Positions 15,560 through 27,530 are shown, counted from the first letter of the stretch. The stretch is 61,437 nucleotides of DNA from Candidatus Mediterraneibacter quadrami (GCA_019120575.1 DWUU01000007.1:1-61437); one strand, 5' to 3'. A program made the numbers and translations. The notes: a model not told the origin generated them from the letters alone.

Positions 15560-17104
15560 ATGAGTTTCAGTACAATTTTATCTGCCGCCGTAGATGGACT
15601 GCAGGCGGAGCTGATCCGTGTGGAGGCGGACGTGTCGAACGGACTGCCGGTGTTCCACATGGTCGGGTACCTTTCATCGGAGGTGCGGGAAGCCGGGGAG
15701 CGCGTGCGCACGGCGGTCCGCAATTCAGGCTATGAATATCCGCCGAAGCGCACCGTGGTCAATCTGTCTCCTGCCACGGTGAGAAAGCGCGGGGCGTCCT
15801 TTGATCTGCCCATCGCAGCGGCGGTCCTTGCGGCGCTTGGACAGATTCCGGCTGGATCCGCGAAAGACTGTCTGATGATCGGCGAGCTGGGCCTGAACGG
15901 CAGCGTGGGGAAAGTGCCGGGGATCCTTCCGATGGTCATGGAAGCTGCCAGACGCGGGATCAGGCGGTGCATCGTACCCGAGGAGAATGCCGGGGAAGGC
16001 AGGCTGGTGAAAGGCGTGGAGATCATCGGAGTGAGCAGCCTGAAGGAAGCGGCGCTGCTGCTGCAGGGAAAACCCTGTGCAAAACGCAGAAAAGCAGGCA
16101 AGGAGAAGGAGCGTGAGGAAGAGCGGACATTAGAAGGCCGGATCCCGGATTTTGCGGAACTTCAGGGTCAGGAAAATGTCAGGCGGGCGGCGGAGATCGC
16201 GGTCGCGGGTGGTCACAATCTGCTCATGATCGGACCGCCGGGGAGCGGGAAATCCATGACGGCCCGGTGTATGGCAGGGATTCTTCCGCCTCCTGATGAG
16301 GAAGAAAGTCTGGAGATCACCAGGATATACAGCGTACTCGGCCTGGTGGATCCGGAATCGCCGCTGATCCGGAAGAGGCCCTTCCGGGAAGTGCACCACA
16401 CTGCGACCCGGGCGGCGCTGATCGGCGGCGGGACGGTGCCGCAGCCGGGGGAGATCAGCCTGGCACACGGCGGGATCCTGTTCCTGGACGAGCTGCCGGA
16501 GTTTAACCGGAGCGTGCTGGAAGTATTGCGGCAGCCGCTGGAGAACCGGGAGATCCGGCTCTCGAGGACGCACGGAACCTACCGGTTCCCGGCGGATTTT
16601 ATGCTGGTGGCGGCAATGAACCCGTGCCCCTGCGGGAATTATCCGGATCTGTCAAAATGCCGGTGTACGCCGTCCCAGATCCAGATGTATCTGGACAGGA
16701 TCAGCCGACCCTTCCTTGACCGTATCGATCTGTGCGTGGAAGCGCCGCGGGTCGGATTCGGAAGCCTTACGGGAACGGCGCGGCAGGAAAGCTCAGAGGA
16801 GATCAGAAACCGGGTCGTCCGGGTGCGGGAGATCCAGAAAAGACGTTATGAGAAGGAGGGGATACGAAATAACGCCGCGTTGCGGACGGAAGATCTGAAA
16901 AGGTACTGCGTACTCGGAAACAAAGAAAAGAAACTGATGGAGCGGGCGTTTTCACATATGGAGCTGACGGCGAGAGGGTATCACCGGATCCTGAGGACGG
17001 CGCGGACCATCGCGGATCTTGACGGTGAAGAGCGGATCCGCGAGAATCATCTCCGGGAAGCGCTGAGTCTCAGGATGATCGATGAGAAATACTGGAGGAG
17101 GTAG
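15560..17104 (+). CDS. comM: YifB/ComM-family Mg-chelatase-like AAA+ ATPase
   Basis: 514 residues from the ATG at 15560, chosen over an ATG five codons earlier because AAAGGAG lies just ahead of it. The family has an N-terminal Lon-protease-like (ChlI) domain (residues 1-170, starting FSTILSAAVDGLQAELI), a central AAA+ domain with Walker A GPPGSGKS at 225-232 and Walker B ILFLDELPEF, and a C-terminal helical part. A CPCGNYPD...CRC cysteine cluster is typical. ComM is a branch-migration helicase that helps integrate DNA during natural transformation in Gram-negatives; the clostridial role is less certain. It is followed by dprA, another recombination gene. Confidence 0.92.
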   Translation: MSFSTILSAAVDGLQAELIRVEADVSNGLPVFHMVGYLSSEVREAGERVRTAVRNSGYEYPPKRTVVNLSPATVRKRGASFDLPIAAAVLAALGQIPAGSAKDCLMIGELGLNGSVGKVPGILPMVMEAARRGIRRCIVPEENAGEGRLVKGVEIIGVSSLKEAALLLQGKPCAKRRKAGKEKEREEERTLEGRIPDFAELQGQENVRRAAEIAVAGGHNLLMIGPPGSGKSMTARCMAGILPPPDEEESLEITRIYSVLGLVDPESPLIRKRPFREVHHTATRAALIGGGTVPQPGEISLAHGGILFLDELPEFNRSVLEVLRQPLENREIRLSRTHGTYRFPADFMLVAAMNPCPCGNYPDLSKCRCTPSQIQMYLDRISRPFLDRIDLCVEAPRVGFGSLTGTARQESSEEIRNRVVRVREIQKRRYEKEGIRNNAALRTEDLKRYCVLGNKEKKLMERAFSHMELTARGYHRILRTARTIADLDGEERIRENHLREALSLRMIDEKYWRR

Positions 17105-17109
17105 GAACA

Positions 17110-18204
17110 ATGGAATACGAATTCTGGTTCGCACGGATACAGGGCGTTCCGGCTCAGAAAAAAATCTGTCTGCGGGAATGCATGAAATCCGCAGAAGCAA
17201 TTTATTATATAGAAGAAACCCGTTTACAGAGTTTTGAATTCCTGAATGAACGGGAGTGTGACAGGATCATCCGGGCCGGGAAAGACCGGGAATATAAAAT
17301 GGAATATGAGAAAATGACGGAGCGGGGCATCCGGTTTGTCCCGTATTTTTCCGGGGAATATCCGAAACGTCTGAAGGAGATACAGGATCCGCCCTATGCT
17401 CTGTATGTTAAAGGGTGTCTTCCGGATCCTGAAGCCAGAAAGGCTGCGGTGATCGGTGCCAGAAGATGCACGCCCTACGGTGAGAAGTATGCCCTTGATT
17501 TCGCTCAGGTGCTGGCGTCCCGGGGCGTGGAGATCATAAGCGGCATGGCAAGGGGCATCGACGGCATGGGACACCGGGGCGCGCTGCTGGCGGGCAGGAG
17601 GACCTATGCGGTGCTGGGCTGCGGAGCGGACGTCTGCTACCCGAGGGAACACATCGGCTTATATTCGGATATCCTGGAGCAGGGCGGCGGAATTATTTCC
17701 GAACTTGCGCCCGGCACAGCGCCCCTGCCGAGAAATTTTCCCGCCAGGAACCGGATCATCAGCGGCCTGTCGGATGCAGTGCTCGTTATGGAGGCGGGGA
17801 AGAAAAGCGGTTCCCTCATTACGGTGGATATGGCGCTTGAGCAGGGGCGGGATGTGTACGCCCTGCCCGGTCCGGTGAACAGCACGCTGAGCGACGGGTG
17901 CAACCGGCTGATCCGCCAGGGGGCGGGCATCCTGCTGTCCCCGGAGGAACTGCTGGAGGAATGGGGGCTGGCGGATACGGGGAGTCCGGCGGAGCGTAAA
18001 TTGGGCGGCAAAAAAGAAAAAACGCTTGAAAGTGAAGAAAAATTGGTGTATAGTTGCCTTGGTCTTTATCCCAAGAGTGCAGACCAGATCGTGTCGGAGA
18101 CAAAGCTTTGCATAAGGAAAGTCCTGGATCTCCTGATATCGCTGGAACTGCAGGGATACGTGGAAGAGATATCGAAGAATTATTATGTAATATCCCGCTG
18201 CTGA
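17110..18204 (+). CDS. dprA: DNA-processing protein DprA (Smf)
   Basis: 364 residues. DprA binds incoming single-stranded DNA and loads RecA. An N-terminal helical region is followed by the Rossmann domain (about residues 110-310) with AVIGARRCTPYGEKYA, SGMARGIDGMGHRGALL, the GCGADVCYPREH loop, FPARNRIISGLSDAVLVMEA and GSLITVDMALEQGRDVYALPGP, and a C-terminal winged-helix part (SADQIVSETKL). It starts six bases after the yifB stop with GGAGGAGGTAGG ahead. The yifB-dprA-topA order is common in Firmicutes. Confidence 0.95.
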   Translation: MEYEFWFARIQGVPAQKKICLRECMKSAEAIYYIEETRLQSFEFLNERECDRIIRAGKDREYKMEYEKMTERGIRFVPYFSGEYPKRLKEIQDPPYALYVKGCLPDPEARKAAVIGARRCTPYGEKYALDFAQVLASRGVEIISGMARGIDGMGHRGALLAGRRTYAVLGCGADVCYPREHIGLYSDILEQGGGIISELAPGTAPLPRNFPARNRIISGLSDAVLVMEAGKKSGSLITVDMALEQGRDVYALPGPVNSTLSDGCNRLIRQGAGILLSPEELLEEWGLADTGSPAERKLGGKKEKTLESEEKLVYSCLGLYPKSADQIVSETKLCIRKVLDLLISLELQGYVEEISKNYYVISRC

Positions 18205-18237
18205 AAGTCACAGGGAGGATATGGAGGAAATTGATTT

Positions 18238-20316
18238 ATGGCACATTATCTTGTTATCGTGGAGTCTCCGGCGAAGGTAAAGACGATCAAAAAGTTTCTG
18301 GGCAGCAATTACACGGTGGCTGCGTCCCAGGGACATGTCAGGGATCTTCCGAAGAGTTCTCTCGGGATAGATATTGAGCATGATTACGAGCCGAAATACA
18401 TTACCATAAGAGGAAAAGGGGATATCCTCGCGAGCCTCCGGAAAGAGGTAAAGAAGTCAGATAAAGTGTATCTGGCGACCGACCCTGACCGCGAAGGAGA
18501 GGCCATCTCCTGGCATCTGGCGGCGGCGCTGAAACTGGATCCGAAGAAAATGCGCCGCATTACTTTCAATGAGATCACGAAAAACGCGGTGAAAGCGTCC
18601 TTGAAAGCGCCAAGAGACATTGATATGAACCTGGTCAACGCCCAGCAGGCGCGCCGGATCCTTGATCGTATGGTGGGATACCGGATCAGCCCGCTCCTGT
18701 GGGCCAAGGTAAAACGGGGCTTAAGCGCCGGCCGTGTGCAGTCTGTGGCGCTCCGTCTCGTGGCGGACCGGGAGGAAGAGATCAACGCATTTATCCCGGA
18801 AGAATACTGGACGCTGGATGCGGTGCTGAAGATCAAAGGCGAGAAGCGCCCGCTGGTGGCAAGATTTTACGGGACAGACAGGAAAAAGATGACGATCCGT
18901 TCGGAAGAGGAACTGAACGGGATCCTGAAAAATATCGAAAACGCATCCTTTGAGATCACGGATATCAAAACATCCGAGCGGATCCGGAAGGCGCCCCTGC
19001 CGTTTACGACCAGTACGCTCCAGCAGGAGGCGGCCAAGGCGCTGAATTTCGGAACGCAGAAGACGATGCGGATCGCGCAGCAGCTCTATGAAGGTATTGA
19101 CATCAAAGGAAACGGCACGGTCGGTGTGATCACTTATCTGCGTACGGATTCCACCCGGATCGCGGATGAGGCGGATGCTGCGGCGAGAGCTTATATTTCA
19201 GACGTATACGGAAAAGAGTATGCAGCCCCGGGACAGGCGGCTGCAAACGGCAATAAGAAGATCCAGGATGCCCACGAGGCGATCCGTCCTACGGATATCA
19301 CGAGAACTCCGGCATCGCTGAAGGACTCTCTGACAAGGGACCAGTTCCGGCTGTACCAGCTGATCTGGAAGCGTTTTGCGGCCAGCCGGATGAATGCCGC
19401 AAAGTATGAGGCCACATCCGTGAAGATCGGCGCAGGCGATTACTGCTTTACAGTATCCGCGTCCAAACTGCTGTTTGACGGATTCCGTTCTGTCTACACA
19501 GAGGCGGATGAGGAGAAGGAAGAAAGCAATGTGCTCGTAGGCGGGCTCAGTATGGATTCCGTTCTGACAAAAGAAGAACTGGATCCGAAGCAGCACTTTA
19601 CCCAGCCGCCGGCACATTATACAGAGGCCAGCCTGGTCAAGGCGCTGGAGGAACTGGGGATCGGACGCCCGAGTACCTATGCGCCCACGATCTCGATCAT
19701 CCTGGGGCGCCGGTATGTGACAAAAGAAGCAAAGAACCTCTACATCACCGAGGTGGGCGAGGTTGTAAACAATATTATGAAACAGTCTTTCCCGAGCATC
19801 GTGGATGTGAATTTCACCGCCAACATGGAAGGACTTCTCGATATGGTCGAAGAAGGCAAGGTGGAGTGGAAAGAAGTGATCCGCAACTTCTACCCGGATC
19901 TGGATGAAGCGGTCAGGACGGCTGAGAAAGAGCTGGAGAGCGTGAAGATCGAGGATGAAGTGACGGATGTGATCTGCGAGGAATGCGGCAGGAACATGGT
20001 CATCAAGTACGGCCCCCACGGGAAATTCCTGGCCTGCCCGGGCTTCCCGGAATGCCGGAATACGAAGCCGTATCTGGAGAAGATCGGCGTGGCCTGCCCG
20101 GTCTGCGGCAAAGAGGTTGTGATCAGAAAGACGAAGAAGGGCAGAAAGTACTACGGATGCGAGAACAATCCGGAGTGCGAGTTCATGTCCTGGCAGAAGC
20201 CGTCGAAAGAGAAATGTCCGGAATGCGGCTCATATATGGTAGAAAAAGGAAACAAGCTTGTCTGCGCAAATGAAAAGTGCGGCTACGTTGCGTCATTGAA
20301 GGATAAGAAACAGTAA
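18238..20316 (+). CDS. topA: DNA topoisomerase I
   Basis: 692 residues, full length. It relaxes negative supercoils by cutting one strand. The TOPRIM domain opens with YLVIVESPAKVKTIKKFLG and holds the acidic DPDREGEAISWHL; the catalytic tyrosine is Tyr300 in ITYLRTDSTRI; GRPSTYAPTI is conserved. The C-terminus has three zinc-ribbon-like modules with CxxC pairs (CEECG...CPGFPEC, CPVCG...CENNPEC, CPECG...CANEKC). It lies 33 bp after dprA with GGAGG ahead of the ATG. Confidence 0.97.
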   Translation: MAHYLVIVESPAKVKTIKKFLGSNYTVAASQGHVRDLPKSSLGIDIEHDYEPKYITIRGKGDILASLRKEVKKSDKVYLATDPDREGEAISWHLAAALKLDPKKMRRITFNEITKNAVKASLKAPRDIDMNLVNAQQARRILDRMVGYRISPLLWAKVKRGLSAGRVQSVALRLVADREEEINAFIPEEYWTLDAVLKIKGEKRPLVARFYGTDRKKMTIRSEEELNGILKNIENASFEITDIKTSERIRKAPLPFTTSTLQQEAAKALNFGTQKTMRIAQQLYEGIDIKGNGTVGVITYLRTDSTRIADEADAAARAYISDVYGKEYAAPGQAAANGNKKIQDAHEAIRPTDITRTPASLKDSLTRDQFRLYQLIWKRFAASRMNAAKYEATSVKIGAGDYCFTVSASKLLFDGFRSVYTEADEEKEESNVLVGGLSMDSVLTKEELDPKQHFTQPPAHYTEASLVKALEELGIGRPSTYAPTISIILGRRYVTKEAKNLYITEVGEVVNNIMKQSFPSIVDVNFTANMEGLLDMVEEGKVEWKEVIRNFYPDLDEAVRTAEKELESVKIEDEVTDVICEECGRNMVIKYGPHGKFLACPGFPECRNTKPYLEKIGVACPVCGKEVVIRKTKKGRKYYGCENNPECEFMSWQKPSKEKCPECGSYMVEKGNKLVCANEKCGYVASLKDKKQ

Positions 20317-20332
20317 AATGAGGCAAATTGCA

Positions 20333-20361
20333 TTGCTATTCTGAAAATTGTGTGGTAGTAT
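20333..20361 (+). promoter_or_regulatory. Probable codY promoter containing a CodY-box-like site
   Basis: TTGCTA (20333-20338), 17-base spacer, TAGTAT (20356-20361). Within the spacer, bases 20335-20349 match the CodY consensus AATTTTCWGAAAATT at 12 of 15 positions, including the core TTCTGAAAATT. A repressor bound there would block the promoter, so direct autoregulation is suggested. Reading through from topA is also possible. Confidence 0.5.
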
Positions 20362-20431
20362 AGTCCTATCTACTTATTTGTATGGATTTGTGTATACAAT
20401 TCCGGCGTTTAAAACATATACGGAGGATGTA

Positions 20432-21211
20432 ATGAGCGTACAGTTACTCGATAAAACAAGAAAGATCAACAAATTGCTTCACAATAATAATTCAAGCAAG
20501 GTTGTGTTCAATGATATCTGCGCAGTCCTGACAGAGATCCTTGATTCCAACGTGCTTGTTGTCAGCAGGAAAGGAAAGATCCTCGGCGTGAGCAAATGCC
20601 CGCAGGTCAGGGAGATCCACGAGCTGATCACAGAGTCGGTGGGCTCGCACATTGACACCATGCTCAATGAGCGCCTGCTGAGCATCCTGTCCACAAAAGA
20701 AAATGTGAATCTCGAGACGCTGGGATTTTCTCCGGAGTCAGTGGGGGGATGTGAGGCGATCATCACTCCGATCGATATTGCAGGTGAACGGCTTGGAACG
20801 CTTTTCATTTACAGGCAGGATTCCAGCTATTCGATCGACGATATCATTCTCAGCGAATACGGGACCGCGGTTGTCGGCCTGGAGATGCTCCGCTCCGTAA
20901 ATGAAGAGAGCGCGGAAGAGACGCGGAAGGAACACATCGTGCAGTCCGCGATCAGCACCCTTTCGTTCTCCGAGCTGGAGGCGATCATCCACATTTTCGA
21001 TGAGCTGGGCGGAACCGAAGGGATCCTCGTGGCCAGCAAGGTGGCCGACCGGGTGGGCATCACCCGTTCGGTGATCGTAAACGCGCTCCGCAAATTCGAG
21101 AGCGCCGGCGTGATCGAATCCCGTTCTTCAGGCATGAAGGGAACCTACATCAAAGTCTTAAACGACTATGTATTTACGGAACTTGATAAGATCAGAAAAG
21201 AACGGATGTAG
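20432..21211 (+). CDS. codY: GTP- and branched-chain amino acid-sensing repressor CodY
   Basis: 259 residues from the ATG at 20432 (CGGAGGATGT ahead); an in-frame ATG at 20348 lies within the promoter and adds non-family residues. CodY represses nutrient-acquisition and amino acid genes when GTP and branched-chain amino acids are abundant. It has the N-terminal GAF-like ligand domain (LLDKTRKINKLLH to about residue 155) and a C-terminal winged helix with ASKVADRVGITRSVIVNALRK. The leucine and threonine genes in this window are plausible members of its regulon, but I see no strong CodY box there. Confidence 0.96.
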   Translation: MSVQLLDKTRKINKLLHNNNSSKVVFNDICAVLTEILDSNVLVVSRKGKILGVSKCPQVREIHELITESVGSHIDTMLNERLLSILSTKENVNLETLGFSPESVGGCEAIITPIDIAGERLGTLFIYRQDSSYSIDDIILSEYGTAVVGLEMLRSVNEESAEETRKEHIVQSAISTLSFSELEAIIHIFDELGGTEGILVASKVADRVGITRSVIVNALRKFESAGVIESRSSGMKGTYIKVLNDYVFTELDKIRKERM

Positions 21212-21227
21212 TCAGGGAGGTTTAAAA

Positions 21228-21554
21228 ATGTACGAAGGCAATCCCGTTGATCTCAGAATGGAAAAAATGCTTTCCGCAGACGGCATATTCGACGAAGCTG
21301 CCAGACAGTGCATCGTTAAGAAATATGATCCCGAGGAAGATTACATTTATCTTGAATTAAAAGAAGACAAACTGGAAAATATATCTCTGGATGCAAAATA
21401 CAGATGCTACATCTCCACGAGGACCGAGCTTCTGTACTGCAACGGAGTGGTGAAGGAAAGATACCGCCAGGAAGACAGGAACCTTCTCAGATTCAAGATC
21501 GAGAATGGATTTTACAATGTATACGAAGGAAGAAAGATGACGAAGCGTGCGTAA
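21228..21554 (+). CDS. Conserved hypothetical protein downstream of codY
   Basis: 108 residues from the ATG at 21228, with CAGGGAGG ahead (an ATG 20 codons upstream lies inside codY and is unlikely). It is soluble, acidic in the first half (DPEEDYIYLELKEDKLE) and predicted mostly beta (YRCYISTRTELLYCNGVVKERY), with a faint resemblance to PilZ-like barrels but no RxxxR motif that I can identify. It begins 16 bases after the codY stop and ends in a terminator, so it belongs to the codY transcript. Function unknown. Confidence 0.75.
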   Translation: MYEGNPVDLRMEKMLSADGIFDEAARQCIVKKYDPEEDYIYLELKEDKLENISLDAKYRCYISTRTELLYCNGVVKERYRQEDRNLLRFKIENGFYNVYEGRKMTKRA

Positions 21555-21574
21555 ACCGTACGCTTCTCTTTTTA
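21542..21574 (+). terminator. Terminator ending the topA-codY region
   Basis: Stem gaagcgtgcg (21542-21551) with cgtacgcttc (21557-21566), one G-U pair, followed by tctttttat. The stop codon of the preceding gene lies in the loop. Confidence 0.8.
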
Positions 21575-21594
21575 TAAAAACCTTGTAAACTGTG

Positions 21595-21623
21595 TTGACA
21601 AATGGAAATCAGAGTGCTATTTT
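21595..21623 (+). promoter_or_regulatory. Sigma-A promoter of groESL
   Basis: TTGACA (21595-21600), 17-base spacer, TATTTT (21618-21623). The CIRCE operator follows immediately, as expected for an HrcA-controlled promoter. Confidence 0.75.
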
Positions 21624-21636
21624 ATATTCATGAGGT

Positions 21637-21663
21637 TTAGCACTCGTAAGAAATGAGTGCTAA
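21637..21663 (+). promoter_or_regulatory. CIRCE operator (HrcA binding site)
   Basis: TTAGCACTC, nine bases, GAGTGCTAA: an exact match to the CIRCE consensus. HrcA binds here and represses the chaperonin operon until heat shock. Confidence 0.97.
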
Positions 21664-21690
21664 CAAGTCAAATTTCAAGGAGGAATAGCA

Positions 21691-21978
21691 ATGAAGTTAG
21701 TACCATTAGGTGACAAAATTGTTTTAAAACAGTTAGAAGCAGAAGAGACTACAAAATCCGGTATCGTTCTTCCGGGTCAGGCAAAAGAGAAACCCCAGGA
21801 GGCGGAAGTGATCGCTGTAGGACCTGGCGGAAATATAGACGGCAAAGAGGTTGTGATGCAGGTTAATGTCGGCGACAAAGTGATCTATTCCAAATATTCG
21901 GGAACAGATGTGGAACTGGACGGCGAAGAGTATATCATCGTAAAACAGAGCGATATCCTCGCGATCGTAACAGAGTAA
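21691..21978 (+). CDS. groES: Co-chaperonin GroES
   Basis: 95 residues, normal length. It forms the heptameric lid on GroEL. MKLVPLGDKIVLKQLEAEE at the start, the mobile loop around TTKSGIVLPGQAKEKPQ and the roof region (GGNIDGKEVVMQVNVGDKV) are typical. AAGGAGG lies ahead of the ATG. The operon is under CIRCE control. Confidence 0.98.
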   Translation: MKLVPLGDKIVLKQLEAEETTKSGIVLPGQAKEKPQEAEVIAVGPGGNIDGKEVVMQVNVGDKVIYSKYSGTDVELDGEEYIIVKQSDILAIVTE

Positions 21979-21986
21979 ATATATTA

Positions 21987-23634
<1,648 letters not shown>

Positions 23635-23641
23635 TCCACAT

Positions 23642-23673
23642 CCCCCGGGCTTTCAGCCCGGGGGAATTTTTTA
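23642..23673 (+). terminator. Strong terminator after groEL
   Basis: Stem cccccgggct with agcccggggg around a 3-base loop (23642-23664), followed by aattttttac. Confidence 0.92.
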
Positions 23674-23731
23674 CACTCTAATAAGCTTTACTTATAAATG
23701 TACCTTAAAATAAATCAAGTTAAATTCGCTC

Positions 23732-25294
<1,563 letters not shown>

Positions 25295-25308
25295 TATAGG
25301 ATTACGGG

Positions 25309-25355
25309 ACAGCCGGGCATGGAGATCCAGACGGATCTTGTGTCCGGCTGTTTTT
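25309..25355 (+). terminator. Terminator after guaB
   Basis: Stem acagccgg (25309-25316) with ccggctgt (25344-25351), an inner gatcc/ggatc stem, and a run of five T. Confidence 0.88.
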
Positions 25356-25460
25356 GTGTGAACAGCAGGTATTTTGTACTTTATTAATTCATAAGAATTT
25401 ATTCATGAACCATACAGAAATGTGTGTTATCATTTTAAGTTGGAGGACGGGTGACACAGG

Positions 25461-26186
25461 ATGAATACACACAGAGGATATGCAAAAGGAAAGAAACCGG
25501 GAAACCGGAAAAAAAATACAGGGAAAAGCAGAAACAGATCCGCAAAAGTCCGGATGAACAGGACTATACGGACCGGGCTCATTGTACTTGTACTTCTGAC
25601 GGTTTTTCTGGCGGTGTGCGGCCTTTTATCCGCCGGAGGATTCCCCGGGGACTCCGGATACGGGCGTGTGGATGCGGATGCATCCGAACCGGAAATCGAC
25701 GTACAGCTCCTGGATGTGAATCCCTATTCCAGGCCGGGGACGCAGAGCGACGGGATCACCGGGATCGTGATCCACTACACGGCGAACCCGGGAAGCAGTG
25801 CGCAGGACAACCGGGATTATTTTAATGGTCTTCAGGATTCTCATGAGACGAAAGCCAGCAGCAATTTCGTGGTAGGGCTGGGCGGGGAGATCATCCAGTG
25901 CGTTCCCACCTGGGAAGTGGCGTATGCGTCCAATGACCGCAATTATGACAGTGTATCCATCGAGGTCTGCCACCCGGATGAAACCGGCAGATTTACGAAA
26001 AAAAGCTATGAGTCCCTCGTGCAGCTGACGGCCTGGCTCTGTGTGAAATTCGACCTGACGGCGGACGACGTGATCCGCCACTATGACGTGACCGGCAAGA
26101 ACTGTCCGAAATATTTTGTGGAGCATGAGGACGCGTGGGAGGATTTCCGGGAAAATGTGAGTCTTGCGATCACATCTGAAAATTGA
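25461..26186 (+). CDS. Membrane-anchored N-acetylmuramoyl-L-alanine amidase (Amidase_2)
   Basis: 241 residues. The very basic N-terminus (GKKPGNRKKNTGKSRNRSA) precedes one transmembrane helix (about residues 36-58), so the enzyme faces outside. The amidase domain has the zinc ligands in IVIHYTANPGSS (His), RHYDVTGKNCPKYF (His plus the acid/Cys position), and SIEVCHPD. It cleaves the bond between MurNAc and the stem peptide. The ATG at 25461 is the first in frame after a stop at 25452; GGAGG lies 14 bases ahead, a long spacing. It is followed by aroK from a separate promoter. Confidence 0.88.
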   Translation: MNTHRGYAKGKKPGNRKKNTGKSRNRSAKVRMNRTIRTGLIVLVLLTVFLAVCGLLSAGGFPGDSGYGRVDADASEPEIDVQLLDVNPYSRPGTQSDGITGIVIHYTANPGSSAQDNRDYFNGLQDSHETKASSNFVVGLGGEIIQCVPTWEVAYASNDRNYDSVSIEVCHPDETGRFTKKSYESLVQLTAWLCVKFDLTADDVIRHYDVTGKNCPKYFVEHEDAWEDFRENVSLAITSEN

Positions 26187-26192
26187 TATAAT
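26164..26192 (+). promoter_or_regulatory. Sigma-A promoter of aroK-yqeG
   Basis: TTGCGA (26164-26169), 17-base spacer, TATAAT (26187-26192) with a TGa extension. It overlaps the 3' end of the amidase gene. Confidence 0.65.
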
Positions 26193-26227
26193 ATGTTGTC
26201 GAATAGCTTCAGATGTGGAGGAAGAAT

Positions 26228-27013
26228 ATGAACGATCTGGAAATGTACCGCGAGCAGCTGGCGCTCTGTGATGACAAGATCATTGACGCGCTGGTGGAAC
26301 GAAACAGTATAGTGGAGAAGATCATGGCGTACAAGGAAAAGTACGGCATGACGATCCTGCAGCCCGCACAGGAGGAGAAGCAGCAGAGACGGCTTGAAGA
26401 GAAGCTGGCGGGCAATAAATACCAGGACGAGATCGAGGATGTATTTCACAGGATCCTGCGCAACAGCAAACGGATCCAGGCGAGAAAGCTCTTTCCGTAC
26501 AATATCGTGCTGATCGGATTCATGGGAGCCGGGAAAAGCGCGATCTCGGATTTCCTCAGCACCATGTTTGACATGAGGCTGGTGGAGATGGATCAGGAGA
26601 TCTCCGAGCGGCAGGAGATGAGCATCCCGGATATATTCGCCACCTACGGGGAAGAATATTTCCGCAATCTGGAAACGGAACTCCTGCGGGAACTTCGGGC
26701 CGAGAACGGATGCGTGATCTCATGCGGCGGCGGTGTGGCGCTGCGGGAAGAGAATGTGGCGGAGATGAAGAAAAACGGCCGGGTGGTCCTTCTGACCGCA
26801 AGCCCGGAGACGATCTACGAGCGGGTAAAGGACAGCAATGACCGTCCGCTGCTCAACGGGAACAAAAATGTAGAATTTATTGCGGATCTGATGGAGAAGC
26901 GCAGGGAGAAATACGAAGCCGCGGCCGACGTGGTGATCCGGACGGATCATAAGACGGTCCTTCAGAGCTGCGAGGAACTGATCACAAAGCTGATGGAGTT
27001 GGATGGAAAATAA
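26228..27013 (+). CDS. aroK: Chorismate mutase-shikimate kinase fusion
   Basis: 261 residues from the ATG at 26228 with TGGAGGAAG ahead. Residues 1-85 look like an AroQ chorismate mutase: a helix with LEMYREQLALCDDKIIDALVERN, then IVEKIMAYKEKYG and a third helix RILRNSKRIQARK. From about residue 90 it is a shikimate kinase with P-loop GFMGAGKS (97-104), the DxD-like metal site EMDQEI, the substrate RNLETELLRE and GGGVALREENV. The kinase makes shikimate 3-phosphate; the mutase rearranges chorismate to prephenate, so two non-adjacent steps of aromatic synthesis are joined. Activity of the mutase part is inferred from the pattern. Confidence 0.88.
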   Translation: MNDLEMYREQLALCDDKIIDALVERNSIVEKIMAYKEKYGMTILQPAQEEKQQRRLEEKLAGNKYQDEIEDVFHRILRNSKRIQARKLFPYNIVLIGFMGAGKSAISDFLSTMFDMRLVEMDQEISERQEMSIPDIFATYGEEYFRNLETELLRELRAENGCVISCGGGVALREENVAEMKKNGRVVLLTASPETIYERVKDSNDRPLLNGNKNVEFIADLMEKRREKYEAAADVVIRTDHKTVLQSCEELITKLMELDGK

Positions 27014-27522
27014 TGTTTGAAAAATTTTTCCCGGATGAATATGTGGCGTCCACCTATGTCATCCCTTTTGAAAAACTGTATGAAGAAGGATATCGGGGCG
27101 TGATCTTTGACATCGATAATACGCTGGTTCCCCACGGGGCGCCCGCGGACGAGCGCGCCAGGAAGCTGTTCAGACGGCTCGGGGATATCGGCTTTCAGTC
27201 CTGTCTGATCTCCAACAACCAGAAGCCCCGTGTGGAGATGTTCAACAGGGAGATCGGGACAAAGTACATCTGCAACGCCCACAAGCCTTCGACGAAAAAC
27301 TACATCCGTGCGATGGAACTCATGGGGACGGACCGGAGCAATACGGTTTTTGTCGGGGACCAGCTTTTTACGGATGTGTGGGGAGCCAAGCGGGCGGGGA
27401 TCCGCAATATCCTTGTAAAACCGATCCATCCGAAGGAAGAGATCCAGATCGTCCTGAAGAGGCGCCTGGAGCGGATCGTTCTGCATTTCTATAAAAAAGG
27501 ATTGAAAAATAAAGGAAATTAG
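27013..27522 (+). CDS. YqeG-family HAD phosphatase (subfamily IIIA)
   Basis: 169 residues. HAD motifs are visible: motif I VIFDIDNTLVPHG, motif II LISNNQ, and motif IV VGDQLFTDVWGAKRAG. YqeG proteins are widespread in Firmicutes, often beside shikimate or translation genes; their substrate is unknown. The ATG overlaps the aroK stop (TAATG), so translation is coupled. efp follows after a short gap with its own promoter. Confidence 0.9.
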   Translation: MFEKFFPDEYVASTYVIPFEKLYEEGYRGVIFDIDNTLVPHGAPADERARKLFRRLGDIGFQSCLISNNQKPRVEMFNREIGTKYICNAHKPSTKNYIRAMELMGTDRSNTVFVGDQLFTDVWGAKRAGIRNILVKPIHPKEEIQIVLKRRLERIVLHFYKKGLKNKGN

Positions 27523-27530
27523 TATAAAAT
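27502..27530 (+). promoter_or_regulatory. Promoter of efp
   Basis: TTGAAA (27502-27507), 17-base spacer, TAAAAT (27525-27530); a TATAAA two bases earlier is an alternative -10. It overlaps the end of yqeG. Confidence 0.5.
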
